The notes beneath the pieces are model-generated. The model was not told where the DNA came from and did no database searches. It worked only from the letters and a program-made list of their open reading frames with translations. Source: Acholeplasmataceae bacterium (GTDB lineage Bacteria; Bacillota_I; Bacilli_A; Acholeplasmatales; Acholeplasmataceae). Taken from it: a stretch of DNA of 64,000 bases. Below are positions 1-9,298 of this stretch, in pieces. Numbering within the stretch: the first letter of the stretch is position 1; each line of letters opens with the position of its first letter. The stretch lies in contig JAIOQX010000003.1 in NCBI GenBank assembly GCA_021108415.1, forward strand, positions 124,001 to 188,000, given 5' to 3'. A program made the position numbers and the translations under genes.

Positions 1-858
1 GTCAGAGAAATATTAGAAATTACGGGTGGAGTTGTACTCTTAACACTGGGTTTCTATTTTTTCTTACTACCGCAAAATTTAGTTATCGGTGGTGTGATGG
101 GGATATCAGTCTTAGTTCAAGATTTCATCTCTGTTTCAATGTTTATTTTGATAGCAAATGCTATCTTACTTCTAGTAGGACTTATCTTTTTGGGTAAAGC
201 ATTCTTTTTAAAAACAGTTTACGCAACTGTTTTGTATCCGGTTATAGTTTTTATCTTAGAAAAAACAATTGCTCCAGATTTTTTTATGAAGTATATTAAT
301 GAAAGTCCATATTTAATTGCAGGATTGTTTGGTGCACTTACTGTTGGTGTTGGATTAGGATTAGTCATTAGAAATAATTCAACAACAGGCGGTATAGATA
401 TTTTGCAAAACATGATGCATAAATATCTTCATATACCTTTTTCTTGGGCTATTTATATTATTGACGGAACCATCATAACAATCGCTTTATTTATAGATTT
501 TCAAGCAGGATTATACGCATTTGGTGCAATGATTTTAAGTGGGATGATTATCGATCGAATGTCAATTGAAGGACGTTCAGGGTTTACGGTATTTATACTT
601 ACAAACCAAACAAAACAAATGCAACAAGCAATTTATAACCGATTAGATCGTGGACTTACAAAAATTAAAGTCGTCGGTGGTTATTCAAATAAAGAAATGG
701 AAATGATTGTGTGTACGATTGATCGTATGCAATTGTATACATTTAAATTAATTATAAAAGAAATTGATCCAAAAGCATTTTCTTTTGTGACTAGAACAAA
801 AGAAGCAAGTGGTTATGGATTTAGTAAAGGGAGTTTACAATGGAAAATAGAAGAATAG
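1..858 (+). CDS. YitT/DUF2179 family membrane protein (5' partial)
   Basis: The reading frame is open from base 1, so the gene starts outside the window; 285 residues are visible. The first 165 or so residues are hydrophobic with several membrane segments, including the glycine-rich stretch GGVMGIS typical of YitT. The last 60 residues form a soluble DUF2179-like domain around GGYSNKEMEMIVCTIDR, ending in the family pattern KEASGYGF. YitT proteins are bacillus-type inner membrane proteins of unknown transport function. The last 19 bases overlap the following protease gene, so the two are probably translationally coupled. Family assignment is firm; function is unknown. Confidence 0.9.
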   Translation, partial: VREILEITGGVVLLTLGFYFFLLPQNLVIGGVMGISVLVQDFISVSMFILIANAILLLVGLIFLGKAFFLKTVYATVLYPVIVFILEKTIAPDFFMKYINESPYLIAGLFGALTVGVGLGLVIRNNSTTGGIDILQNMMHKYLHIPFSWAIYIIDGTIITIALFIDFQAGLYAFGAMILSGMIIDRMSIEGRSGFTVFILTNQTKQMQQAIYNRLDRGLTKIKVVGGYSNKEMEMIVCTIDRMQLYTFKLIIKEIDPKAFSFVTRTKEASGYGFSKGSLQWKIEE

Positions 859-2336
859 GTATATTGTTTTTTGCGACTGTTTTAATTGCATTTTTTGCAG
901 GATATCAAGTACAAACTTTTTTTGTAACAAATGAACCAGAAGCATACTTTGATGTTTATGAGCAAATCACTGAAGCACTTGATAGATATTATTTCTATGA
1001 TCTTGATCAAGGTGAAAAAGATGCAGCCTATGTTGCTCAAATGGAAGCAATCGTTTCAGCATATGCAACAGCAAATAATGATCCATATACTAGAATATCA
1101 GCTGCAGCTCTAAATGTTGCACCTACAGGTGATGAGTCGTATGTAGGACTTGGTATAACCATATCAAATGAAGAGATAGGACTAAGAGTTTTAGATGTCT
1201 TATATCAAGGACCAAGTTTTACCAAACTCTATCCTAATGATTTGATCATTGGTGTGATGGATGGCACGACTGCAATCTATTTTGAAGATTTAGATGCTTC
1301 AATTTCACCAACTTCATATTTAAGTGGAGTAGTTGATGAAGTAAAATCACTCATCGTTTTACAACCAGATTTAGAAGAAGTAGTTATCGATATCACTTAT
1401 GAAAATATTTTAACTCCAACTGCTTATAGTAAACCTATAGATACTGATATTGCCTATATAAAAATTACTGAATTTTCAGGATATATCGAAGGCGTTACAG
1501 ACGGTACAGCTAAAGTTTTTTCTGATCGATTAAATGAACTTGAAGATACTATTTTACTTGATAGCACAGACACTTTAATTATAGACTTAAGAGATAATCC
1601 AGGTGGATCACTAACAGCACTTCATAATCAAGGCTCACAAGGATTAATTCCAGGCATTACCCAACAATTACTCATCAGAAACGTTGAAATGCCTTTGTTT
1701 TCTATGATCAATAAAATTGATTTAAGAGAAGATTATTATGGTGCTTTAACTCAAGCAAAAGCATATGATATTAAAGTTTTAGTCAATGAGTATTCTGCAT
1801 CAGCTGCTGAGGTTTTAGCTGCAGCACTTAATATCAATGGTGGCTATGAATTGTATGGAAATTACACATTTGGTAAAGATGTTTATCAAAACACTGTTTT
1901 ATTAGAAACAATCGATCAGGTAAGTTACTATTTAACTTTCACAGAAGGTAATTGGTTATTTGATGGTGACAAAAAGATATCTGAAAATCCACTTGATGTA
2001 AATTTAATTTCACAAAATGGATACCTATCGTTATATAATTTATTTTTTGATCATGTTTTAAGTTTAGATAGTGTTTCAAATTCACTTGTAGAATTCCAAG
2101 CATTTTTAAATATCTATTTTGAACTTGAAGGAGCACAAATGATTAGAACAGATGGCTATTTTGATCAAAGAACTGAAGATTATATGTTAATGTTTCAAAT
2201 AGATCAAGGCTTAACTCAGACAAGCAATTTAGATAAACAAACCGCACAACATATGTTTAATCTATTAAAGACTTACCAAGATGATCTTTCAAATGATGAA
2301 CAGTTAAATCAAGTCTTAACCATCATTAACTCATGA
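840..2336 (+). CDS. S41 family carboxy-terminal processing protease
   Basis: 498 residues. A single membrane anchor spans about residues 7-24. A PDZ-like region covers about 100-165 (YVGLGITISN...GPSFTKL). The protease core contains IIDLRDNPGGSL near 247-258. The Ser/Lys dyad fits the family spacing: Ser321 in YSASAAEV and Lys346 in YTFGKD, 25 residues apart. The C-terminal 70 residues (DGYFDQRTEDYMLMFQ) look like a peptidoglycan-binding type 1 helical domain, as in Bacillus CtpA/CtpB. It should act outside the membrane, cleaving substrates from their C-termini. It overlaps the upstream YitT gene by 19 bases and recX by 4. The wall-binding-like domain is odd if the host is wall-less. Confidence 0.9.
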   Translation: MENRRIGILFFATVLIAFFAGYQVQTFFVTNEPEAYFDVYEQITEALDRYYFYDLDQGEKDAAYVAQMEAIVSAYATANNDPYTRISAAALNVAPTGDESYVGLGITISNEEIGLRVLDVLYQGPSFTKLYPNDLIIGVMDGTTAIYFEDLDASISPTSYLSGVVDEVKSLIVLQPDLEEVVIDITYENILTPTAYSKPIDTDIAYIKITEFSGYIEGVTDGTAKVFSDRLNELEDTILLDSTDTLIIDLRDNPGGSLTALHNQGSQGLIPGITQQLLIRNVEMPLFSMINKIDLREDYYGALTQAKAYDIKVLVNEYSASAAEVLAAALNINGGYELYGNYTFGKDVYQNTVLLETIDQVSYYLTFTEGNWLFDGDKKISENPLDVNLISQNGYLSLYNLFFDHVLSLDSVSNSLVEFQAFLNIYFELEGAQMIRTDGYFDQRTEDYMLMFQIDQGLTQTSNLDKQTAQHMFNLLKTYQDDLSNDEQLNQVLTIINS

Positions 2337-3109
2337 AAAAGACGATAACAGATATTAAAAAATTAAAGTCAGGTTATAAAGTTACATTTGATAATGAATA
2401 TATATCAACCATTGAAATTGACATTTATATAAAATATCGGTTAAAGTCAGGTCTCTCTCTAGAAAAAGATACATATTATCAGATGTTAGCAGAAAATGAT
2501 AAAATCCATTTTACTAAATTAGGTATCATAAAATTAAAACGGATGCAAACAAAAAAAGAGTTAACAGATTATTTAGTAGACAAAGGATGTAATTATCACC
2601 TTGCTATAAGTTTAGTAAATGAATTTGAACAAAAAAGATATCTTAATGATCAAGAATATGCAAGATTATATATAGAGATGAAAAAGCATCAACAAGGACC
2701 AAAAGTCATCACAGCAAATCTCATAAAAAAAGGTGTTGATCCACTTTTTATAGAACAGTATTTAAAGCAAATTGATCAATATGAAATTTTATCTGTTTTA
2801 GTCAAAAAGAAATATCAATCATTCAAACAAAAAACACAAAAACAAGCTTTACTTTCAACAAGAAATCATTTGATTGCTAAAGGTTATCAAAGAGATATTA
2901 TTGATTCTATCTTAATACATATGAAAGATGAATTTCCAAGAGATGAAAAACCATTACTTGAAAAATCATTTGAAAAACTATATATGAGATACAAAGATAA
3001 AAAACAAGGATATGAATTAAAAACATTCATTAAACAAAAACTATATCAAAAAGGCTTCGAAATGGAAGACATTCAAGCTTTATTTATAGAAAAAGATGTT
3101 CTATCATGA
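2333..3109 (+). CDS. recX: Regulatory protein RecX
   Basis: 258 residues, the usual length for Firmicute RecX. The N-terminal third (MKKTITDIKKLKSG, then YIKYRLKSGLSLEKD) matches the bacillus-type extension. Three-helix RecX repeats follow, with the signature KRYLNDQEYARLYIEMKKHQ near 103-122 and further repeats to the C-terminus. RecX binds RecA filaments and limits recombination. The start codon overlaps the protease stop by 4 bases (ATGA), implying coupled translation. The 3' end of the coding region is itself the 5' arm of a terminator hairpin. RecA is not in the window. Confidence 0.88.
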   Translation: MKKTITDIKKLKSGYKVTFDNEYISTIEIDIYIKYRLKSGLSLEKDTYYQMLAENDKIHFTKLGIIKLKRMQTKKELTDYLVDKGCNYHLAISLVNEFEQKRYLNDQEYARLYIEMKKHQQGPKVITANLIKKGVDPLFIEQYLKQIDQYEILSVLVKKKYQSFKQKTQKQALLSTRNHLIAKGYQRDIIDSILIHMKDEFPRDEKPLLEKSFEKLYMRYKDKKQGYELKTFIKQKLYQKGFEMEDIQALFIEKDVLS

Positions 3110-3132
3110 TAAAATCAGGATAGAACTTTTTT
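3098..3132 (+). terminator. Rho-independent terminator after recX
   Basis: An 8-bp stem (GTTCTATC at 3098-3105 with GATAGAAC at 3119-3126) is followed by six T residues. The 5' arm lies inside the last codons of recX. It closes the yitT-protease-recX transcript. Confidence 0.75.
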
Positions 3133-3154
3133 ATATCAAAGTGAGGTGTTTCAA

Positions 3155-4633
3155 ATGATTTTATGGAAAAATGGATATTTTCATACGCTAATTGATGATA
3201 AACATATGCATCATCAAATGGCAACGGATAATGGTTTAATCGTTGGATTTGATGATGAAGTTAACGATTTATCATTTGATCAGGAAATAGATTTGAAATC
3301 TCTACATGTTTATCCTGGTTTTGTAGATGCACATCTACATCTGATTGGTTATGGTCAAAAACTTAGCCAAGTCACACTTGATGCGTGTATTTCAAAGACA
3401 GATACTTTAGTAAAAATAGATAAACATGTAAAACTAGGTGTCACTTTCTTTGAAGGATACAAACCCAAAGGCGTTGATAAAACTGATTTAAATATGATAA
3501 GTGATCATTCACCTATCATTTTAAGACATTCAGATTATCATAGTGTCACGGTTAATGATTTTGTCTTAGAAGAATTAAATCTCTTAAGTCAAACAGGCTA
3601 TTTGACAGAAGAGGATGCAAAACTAGTCATTAAAGTGTTTAACAAACAAGATAAAAAAACATTAAAAAAAGCATTAGAAAATTCGATTAAAAAACTTTAT
3701 AGTTATGGCATTACAGGCGGTCATTCAGATGATTTATTTTATTTTAATGGATTTAGTGAAACTCTAGATATATTCCAAGAAACACTAAACATAAATCCAT
3801 TTAGAGCACATTTGTTAATGCATTACATGATTATTGATGAGTATTTAGAATCAAATCTCTTATTTTTAGATATTCATAAATACTTACAACTAGGTGCAGT
3901 AAAGATTTTTTATGATGGTACATTTACTTCAAAAACAGCACTATTAAAATACAACTACTTAAATGAATCACAAAATGGATTACATATGTTTACTAAACAT
4001 CAGCTTGAAAAATTGATCATCAAACTCAGATCAAAAAAACTACCACTTGCGATTCATGTGATTGGGGACTTAGGATTAAAAGAAGTTATCCAATTACTTA
4101 AAAAGTATCCACCTGAAAAAGGACTACATGATCGAATTATTCATGGATCTCTAGCTGATTTAGAGACCATTAAAAGCATGGCAACTTGTCCAATCATTAT
4201 GGATATCCAACCACAATTTATTACATCCGATCTACCTGAGATTTTAAATATATTTTCTAAAAAACCAGATTATATATATCCTTTTAAAACTTATTTAGAT
4301 GAACATATAACGCTTTGTGGTTCAAGTGACGCACCAGTTGAAGATCCTAATCCATTTAAAGGGATGCATGCAGCGATTACCAGACAACTTAAAGATGGAA
4401 CTATTTTTCAAAAAGAACAATGTATATCTAGATTTGAAGCATTAAAACTATATACATCATATGCGAATATACCTACATATAAAAAGAATAGAGGGTATTT
4501 AAAAAAAGGATATATTGCTGATCTAACCATGACAAAAGAAAATATTTTAACAAGCGATTTAGATAAGTTTGTAGATACAAAAGTAAAAATGACCGTGATT
4601 GATGAGAAAATTGTCTTTAATCAAGACATATAA
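3155..4633 (+). CDS. Amidohydrolase family protein (YtcJ-like, amidohydrolase_3)
   Basis: 492 residues. A start at ATG 3155 is preferred because GAGG at 3143-3146 sits 8 bases upstream; a GTG at 3146 lies inside that site. The metal-binding signature is VDAHLHL (His60 and His62), followed by later His residues in IHVIGD and IHGSL and the Asp of GSSDAPVEDPNPF near residue 405. The C-terminus returns to the small beta domain (GYLKKGYIADLTM). The family hydrolyses amide or related C-N bonds in metal-dependent barrels, but the substrate cannot be read from sequence. It stands alone between two terminator or gap regions. Confidence 0.85.
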   Translation: MILWKNGYFHTLIDDKHMHHQMATDNGLIVGFDDEVNDLSFDQEIDLKSLHVYPGFVDAHLHLIGYGQKLSQVTLDACISKTDTLVKIDKHVKLGVTFFEGYKPKGVDKTDLNMISDHSPIILRHSDYHSVTVNDFVLEELNLLSQTGYLTEEDAKLVIKVFNKQDKKTLKKALENSIKKLYSYGITGGHSDDLFYFNGFSETLDIFQETLNINPFRAHLLMHYMIIDEYLESNLLFLDIHKYLQLGAVKIFYDGTFTSKTALLKYNYLNESQNGLHMFTKHQLEKLIIKLRSKKLPLAIHVIGDLGLKEVIQLLKKYPPEKGLHDRIIHGSLADLETIKSMATCPIIMDIQPQFITSDLPEILNIFSKKPDYIYPFKTYLDEHITLCGSSDAPVEDPNPFKGMHAAITRQLKDGTIFQKEQCISRFEALKLYTSYANIPTYKKNRGYLKKGYIADLTMTKENILTSDLDKFVDTKVKMTVIDEKIVFNQDI

Positions 4634-4695
4634 GCATCATACTTGCTGCTTATAAGAATTATTGATACAATAAGTAAGAAATTAGAGGTGAAAAG

Positions 4696-5343
4696 ATGAA
4701 AATCGAATTTTGGTTAGATTATTTATGTCCAAAGTGTTATTTACAGCATCAAGTTTTAGAAAACTTAATCAAAACATATGACATTAAAGATGTTGAATTA
4801 ATCTATCGAAGTTATGAAATGGTTGAAGCACATCAATTTGACGACGGACAATCTTATGATCAATTTATTGCCAATCATAAAAACCTACCCATAGAAGAAG
4901 TTAAACAATTTTTATGTGAAAACCAATTTGAATTAGACTTATTTAGAATTCATGATGTTCACCGCATATTTCATTTGGCAAAAAAATACAAGAAGTGTCA
5001 ATTATTTAACCATTTAGTTTTTGATGCAATCTATGAAAAGCATCAAGATCTATCCGATCATAAAAACTTAAAAGAAGTTGCACTAATGGCAGGACTAGAT
5101 GAAACTTTAATAGATGAAGTGTTAACATCAACATTATATAGCTCACAAGTGATTTCTAACAGAGAAAATGCACAACTAAAAGGTATAACAGAACTTCCTT
5201 TTATCAGAATAAATGGTAAAACAAAACTTCAAGGTTTACAAAGCATGGATCAAATAGTTAAAACTCTAAATCAGTCATTTGGTATGCTTAAAGACATAGA
5301 GTTTTGTGAAGGTGAAAACTGTGTACGTAAAAGAAGACAATAA
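4696..5343 (+). CDS. DsbA family oxidoreductase (FrnE-like)
   Basis: 215 residues without a signal peptide, so it should act in the cytoplasm. The thioredoxin-fold redox motif CPKC is at residues 11-14, right after the first strand (EFWLDYL). A helical insertion and a late cis-Pro-type strand, TELPFIRING, follow, as in FrnE/2-hydroxychromene isomerase-like DsbA proteins. The CPKC dipeptide differs from the CPWC more usual in FrnE. A good ribosome site (AGAGGTG) precedes the ATG. Likely a dithiol/disulfide oxidoreductase or isomerase; the partner is unknown. Confidence 0.85.
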   Translation: MKIEFWLDYLCPKCYLQHQVLENLIKTYDIKDVELIYRSYEMVEAHQFDDGQSYDQFIANHKNLPIEEVKQFLCENQFELDLFRIHDVHRIFHLAKKYKKCQLFNHLVFDAIYEKHQDLSDHKNLKEVALMAGLDETLIDEVLTSTLYSSQVISNRENAQLKGITELPFIRINGKTKLQGLQSMDQIVKTLNQSFGMLKDIEFCEGENCVRKRRQ

Positions 5344-5366
5344 ACCCTAAAATAGGGTTTTTTTGT
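5341..5366 (+). terminator. Terminator after the DsbA-like gene
   Basis: AAACCCTA / TAGGGTTT stem with a short loop followed by a T run, starting at the stop codon of the DsbA-like gene. Confidence 0.8.
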
Positions 5367-5464
5367 TGAAAAAGCTTTAAAATGAGGGATAATTTACTAA
5401 TAATGTAGTAATTTATTCTGATATATGATATAGTTATTAAGGTTAAAAAGAATAGAGGAAAAAG

Positions 5465-7192
5465 ATGAATACGTTATTTACAGATTTACAGATTAAAGAA
5501 GAAACAAAAAAAGCCATTGAGGCTTTAGGATTGGTTGAAACAACAGACATTCAACATCATGCGATTCCATTGATGTTAGAGAAAAAAGATCTTATTGGTC
5601 AAGCACAAACAGGCACAGGTAAAACCTTTGCGTTTGCAATACCAATGATTGAACATATCGATACTGACAACAAAAACATACAAGGACTTGTTATTTGTCC
5701 AACTAGAGAATTGACTTTACAAGTTTATAAAGAATTTTTAAAACTTGCTAAATTTAATAAGCAAATCAAGATCACATCAATTTATGGTGGAGAATCATAT
5801 CAAAAACAATTTAGAGCATTAAAAGAGAATCCACAAATCGTTGTGGCTACACCAGGACGATCTATAGACCACTTAAATCGTGGCACAATTGATTTATCTC
5901 ATTTATCCATGTTGATTATGGATGAAGCAGATGAAATGCTTAAAATGGGGTTTCAAGATGATCTTGAAACACTATTAAAAGATACACCACAAGATAGACA
6001 AACAGCACTGTTTTCTGCAACAATTCCAGCATTTATAAAAGAAGTTGCAAAGAAATATCAAAAAACACCAGAGATTATTAAGATTAAAACACAATCACTT
6101 ACAGTTGATAAAATTGATCAATTTTACTATATGATTAAAAAATCAGATCGTGATCAACTTTTATTAAGAGCACTAGATTTTTATAATCCATCATCTGCGA
6201 TAATATTTGCGAACACAAAAAGAGATGTTGATCATCTAGCAGCGTTTTTGCAAAAATATTCATATGAAGCTGATGCATTGCATGGCGATTTAAAACAATC
6301 TCAAAGAGATTATGTCATGAATCGCTTTAGATCAGGAAGACTATCGTTGTTAATTGCAACAGATGTTGCAGCACGTGGTCTTGATGTATCTCATATTGAT
6401 ATGGTATTTAATTATGAACTACCATTTGAAGATGAAATTTATGTTCATAGAATAGGTAGAACAGGTCGTGCAGGATTATCTGGTAAATCTATCTCATTTG
6501 TATATCCTTCAATGCGTGGAAAACTCTTTATGATTGAAAAGTTTATCAAGCAACAAATGGTTGAACTTGAAATTCCTACACTTATAGAGATTAAACAAAA
6601 ACAAGAAGAAACTTTATTTGAACAAATCAAACATGAAACAGATACAAATGAAGCAAATTATGAAATGCTAATTTCTAAATTTGTTGAACTTGGATATGAT
6701 AAAGATGATATCATTTCTGCTTTAATTGAAAAATTATCTGTTCAATCAAAAGCATATGAAGATATTAGCAAACCAAGAACTAGACAAGATTATGCACAAA
6801 AAAGCGATTCATCAAAGAGTAGATCAAGAAATAGATCAAGAAACGATTCAAAAGGTGGATCTAGAGATTCATCAAAAGGCGGCTCAAGAGATTCTTCTCA
6901 AAGAAATTCAAGATCTAATTCAAGAGACTCTGGAAACAGAGGGTCTGACAGTGGTAATCAATACTATAGTGCAACCATTAATATTGGTAAAAATGATGGA
7001 CTAAGAGCACCACATTTGGTTGACTATTTTAAGAAAAATGCAGATATGTATCCTAAGAATATTGGTGATATCAATATCAGTGATGATCATACAGACTTTG
7101 AAATTCATGTGAAAGCCGTGAAAAGGCTCGACCAACTAAACGACAAAGTATTTAAAGGTCGTAAATTAAAGTTTAAAATAACAAAAAAATAA
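5465..7192 (+). CDS. cshA: DEAD-box ATP-dependent RNA helicase
   Basis: 575 residues. Helicase motifs appear in order: a Q-motif (TTDIQHHAIP), motif I AQTGTGKT at 47-54, PTRELT, TPGR, DEAD at 153-156, SAT, then in the second RecA domain HGDLKQSQRD, ATDVAARGLD and HRIGRTGRAG. Residues about 440-495 are a low-complexity Arg/Ser/Gly linker with SRDSSKGG-type repeats. The last 75 residues form a DbpA/CsdA-like RNA-binding domain (INIGKNDGLRAPHL). It unwinds RNA in ribosome assembly or mRNA decay. Single gene with its own upstream gap. The symbol is by similarity to Bacillus-type helicases; deaD is an alternative name. Confidence 0.92.
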   Translation: MNTLFTDLQIKEETKKAIEALGLVETTDIQHHAIPLMLEKKDLIGQAQTGTGKTFAFAIPMIEHIDTDNKNIQGLVICPTRELTLQVYKEFLKLAKFNKQIKITSIYGGESYQKQFRALKENPQIVVATPGRSIDHLNRGTIDLSHLSMLIMDEADEMLKMGFQDDLETLLKDTPQDRQTALFSATIPAFIKEVAKKYQKTPEIIKIKTQSLTVDKIDQFYYMIKKSDRDQLLLRALDFYNPSSAIIFANTKRDVDHLAAFLQKYSYEADALHGDLKQSQRDYVMNRFRSGRLSLLIATDVAARGLDVSHIDMVFNYELPFEDEIYVHRIGRTGRAGLSGKSISFVYPSMRGKLFMIEKFIKQQMVELEIPTLIEIKQKQEETLFEQIKHETDTNEANYEMLISKFVELGYDKDDIISALIEKLSVQSKAYEDISKPRTRQDYAQKSDSSKSRSRNRSRNDSKGGSRDSSKGGSRDSSQRNSRSNSRDSGNRGSDSGNQYYSATINIGKNDGLRAPHLVDYFKKNADMYPKNIGDINISDDHTDFEIHVKAVKRLDQLNDKVFKGRKLKFKITKK

Positions 7193-7281
7193 TCCTTAAA
7201 AAATAGAAAATATGAACAATTCATGATACAATAAGTATAGAATTCATATTTTTTTATTTATATAAATAAAGGAGGACTTAC

Positions 7282-8658
7282 ATGGCACATTTGTTTGACA
7301 GGATGCATGACAATTTTTTTAGTGTGCTTTCGTCTCCAAATAAGAATACATACGTCGATTGTATTTTTGTAATCTATAATGCTATTGATACGATTGAAGA
7401 TGCTTTTCAGGGGGATAGAGAATATATCGTTTCTAAATTAGTTGATTATTTTGATGATCAACAAACAGATGATTTTGTCGATATGGAAGAAGATGAACAA
7501 TCCAATACATCTAGACAAAAAGCACTTCATGTGATCAACGTCTTAAAGAAAAACGGATGGTTAGGTGAAGAAGAATTAGGAAACTATAAAACATCACTTA
7601 ATCTATTTGACTATTCTATTCAAATCATCGATATATTAAGTCGAATTAAAAATAATCAACAAAACGAGTATACAGGAGAAATTTATACTGTGTATTCTCT
7701 TTTGTCTAGCTTTACAATTGAAGAAGGTATTGGCGTTTTAGAACAAGCTTACTTAAAAACTAATGATATCATTAGAAAACTTAAAGCACTTAAAGCTAAT
7801 ATTTATCGATATTATTATGACATTACAAAAAAGCATTCAAAAGAAGATCTACCACAACTCTTAGAGAAACTACTCGTTGAATATAAACAAAACTTCTTTG
7901 ATTCTGCATATTATAATTTAAAAACCACAGATAGCTTATCTCGATATAAAAGAGGTATCTTAGAATCTATTTCAAATATACAAAACGATGCAGACTTAAT
8001 GGATGAACTTGCAAAAGTTGTTATTAAGGTTAAACGGATTGATGATTATAACCAAGCATTTTTGTATGTTGAAGATAAAATGAGGTTTATTACAGATAGT
8101 TTTTCTGCATTAGAGTACTTAATTTTAGCAATTGATAGAAAGAATGAACAATACATATCAGCAGCAGCATCAAAGATATTATTTTTCACAAATCAATCAG
8201 ATGATATTGAAGGTATATTCAATAGGCTGTTTAGAATATTGTTAACAACTAAAGACCTAGATTACAATCAACTCTTTCATATTACACAAATAAGTAATTT
8301 AGATACAGATTCACTTTATAACCAAAGAAGACAAAGAGTTCAAACAGAACCAGAAGAAATTGATTTTGATGACAGTTTTATCTCAGATGAATATCGAAAA
8401 GAAAAAATCAAAGCATTGCTTAAAAATAATATTTATGGGAAAAAAGAAATTGATTTATATGTAAAATCAATACTTAACGAAAACAAAGAAATTCAAGCTA
8501 AAGATCTCTTGCTTGAAACACAAGAAGATTACGTAAAACTTATTTTAATTTTCTTGTATTCTAAATCAGTGGGTATGCATTATAATGTTGAACTTACAAA
8601 AGATAAATGTAAGAATAATTTCGTAACATTCCAAAACTTTATCATAAGGGGAAGATAA
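7282..8658 (+). CDS. jetA: Wadjet/MksF-type kleisin-like subunit JetA
   Basis: 458 residues, mostly helical and acidic in the middle. I recognise it as the JetA (DUF5716-type) component mainly from position and overall pattern: it is followed by a JetB-like gene 1 base later and a JetC SMC gene. The N-terminus begins AHLFDRMHDNFFSVLSSPNKN and the protein has a winged-helix-like C-terminal region (KEIDLYVKSIL). In Wadjet/MksBEF complexes this subunit bridges the SMC heads, as a kleisin does. A strong site (AAAGGAGGAC) precedes ATG 7282. The same operon continues into jetB and jetC. The family call is likely; the Wadjet subtype is uncertain. Confidence 0.75.
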   Translation: MAHLFDRMHDNFFSVLSSPNKNTYVDCIFVIYNAIDTIEDAFQGDREYIVSKLVDYFDDQQTDDFVDMEEDEQSNTSRQKALHVINVLKKNGWLGEEELGNYKTSLNLFDYSIQIIDILSRIKNNQQNEYTGEIYTVYSLLSSFTIEEGIGVLEQAYLKTNDIIRKLKALKANIYRYYYDITKKHSKEDLPQLLEKLLVEYKQNFFDSAYYNLKTTDSLSRYKRGILESISNIQNDADLMDELAKVVIKVKRIDDYNQAFLYVEDKMRFITDSFSALEYLILAIDRKNEQYISAAASKILFFTNQSDDIEGIFNRLFRILLTTKDLDYNQLFHITQISNLDTDSLYNQRRQRVQTEPEEIDFDDSFISDEYRKEKIKALLKNNIYGKKEIDLYVKSILNENKEIQAKDLLLETQEDYVKLILIFLYSKSVGMHYNVELTKDKCKNNFVTFQNFIIRGR

Positions 8659-8659
8659 G

Positions 8660-9298
8660 ATGAATAAAACATCCGCAATGAAACAATTAAATGACGCATA
8701 CTTCAATTTAAAAGAAGGCGAAAAGAATAATGTTTCTAGAATTGTAAATAAACTTCTTCAAGTTAATTTTTTAACAAAAAGAAAACCTGGAGATGCAAAT
8801 GATTATAGATTTATTCTTGCATATAAAGAAATCTTTGAAGCATATTTTGCTTTATCTGATTTTAATTTATCTATCCATCGTGATGATGAAGTTGTCTTTA
8901 TCGCAAATGAGCAATTATTTAATCATATGCGACTTAGAAAAACAGAAACGATAATGTTATTAATTTTGCGCATCTTGTTTCAAAGAAAAAAAGATTTTGT
9001 AACATTAGATGATGACGTTGAAATCTTTTTACACGAAATTCATAGTGAATTAACAAGAATTGGATATCTAGATCATAAACGTATTACAAAAGATCGTTTA
9101 AAACCTGCATTAACTTTTTTAAGAAGTTATAACATGATAGACTACATCGATCGTGGCCTTCATGATGATGCAAGAATCAAGATATATCCTACTATTCTTT
9201 ATGTAACAGATCTTGGCTCTATTAAAGATGTTGTCGATAAGTTTGAAGCATTCCAGGAAGGAGAGATGACTGATTATGAAGAAACTGACGAAGATTAA
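8660..9298 (+). CDS. jetB: Wadjet/MksE-type accessory subunit JetB (DUF4194-like)
   Basis: 212 residues. The middle matches the winged-helix KITE-like MksE/JetB pattern: NEQLFNHMRLRKTETIML followed by FVTLDDDVEIFLHE and a tail of about 50 residues. In Wadjet and MukBEF-like condensins this dimeric protein binds the kleisin. It starts 1 base after jetA stops and its last 23 bases overlap jetC, so the three are a single translational unit. It ends in an acidic tail (TDYEETDED) encoded by the overlap. Confidence rests on the gene order as much as on the protein itself. Confidence 0.75.
   Translation: MNKTSAMKQLNDAYFNLKEGEKNNVSRIVNKLLQVNFLTKRKPGDANDYRFILAYKEIFEAYFALSDFNLSIHRDDEVVFIANEQLFNHMRLRKTETIMLLILRILFQRKKDFVTLDDDVEIFLHEIHSELTRIGYLDHKRITKDRLKPALTFLRSYNMIDYIDRGLHDDARIKIYPTILYVTDLGSIKDVVDKFEAFQEGEMTDYEETDED

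Noticed and set aside
4634-4665. Hairpin after the amidohydrolase gene as a terminator
   Set aside because: ATAAGC/GCTTAT pairing is present but there is no T run after it.
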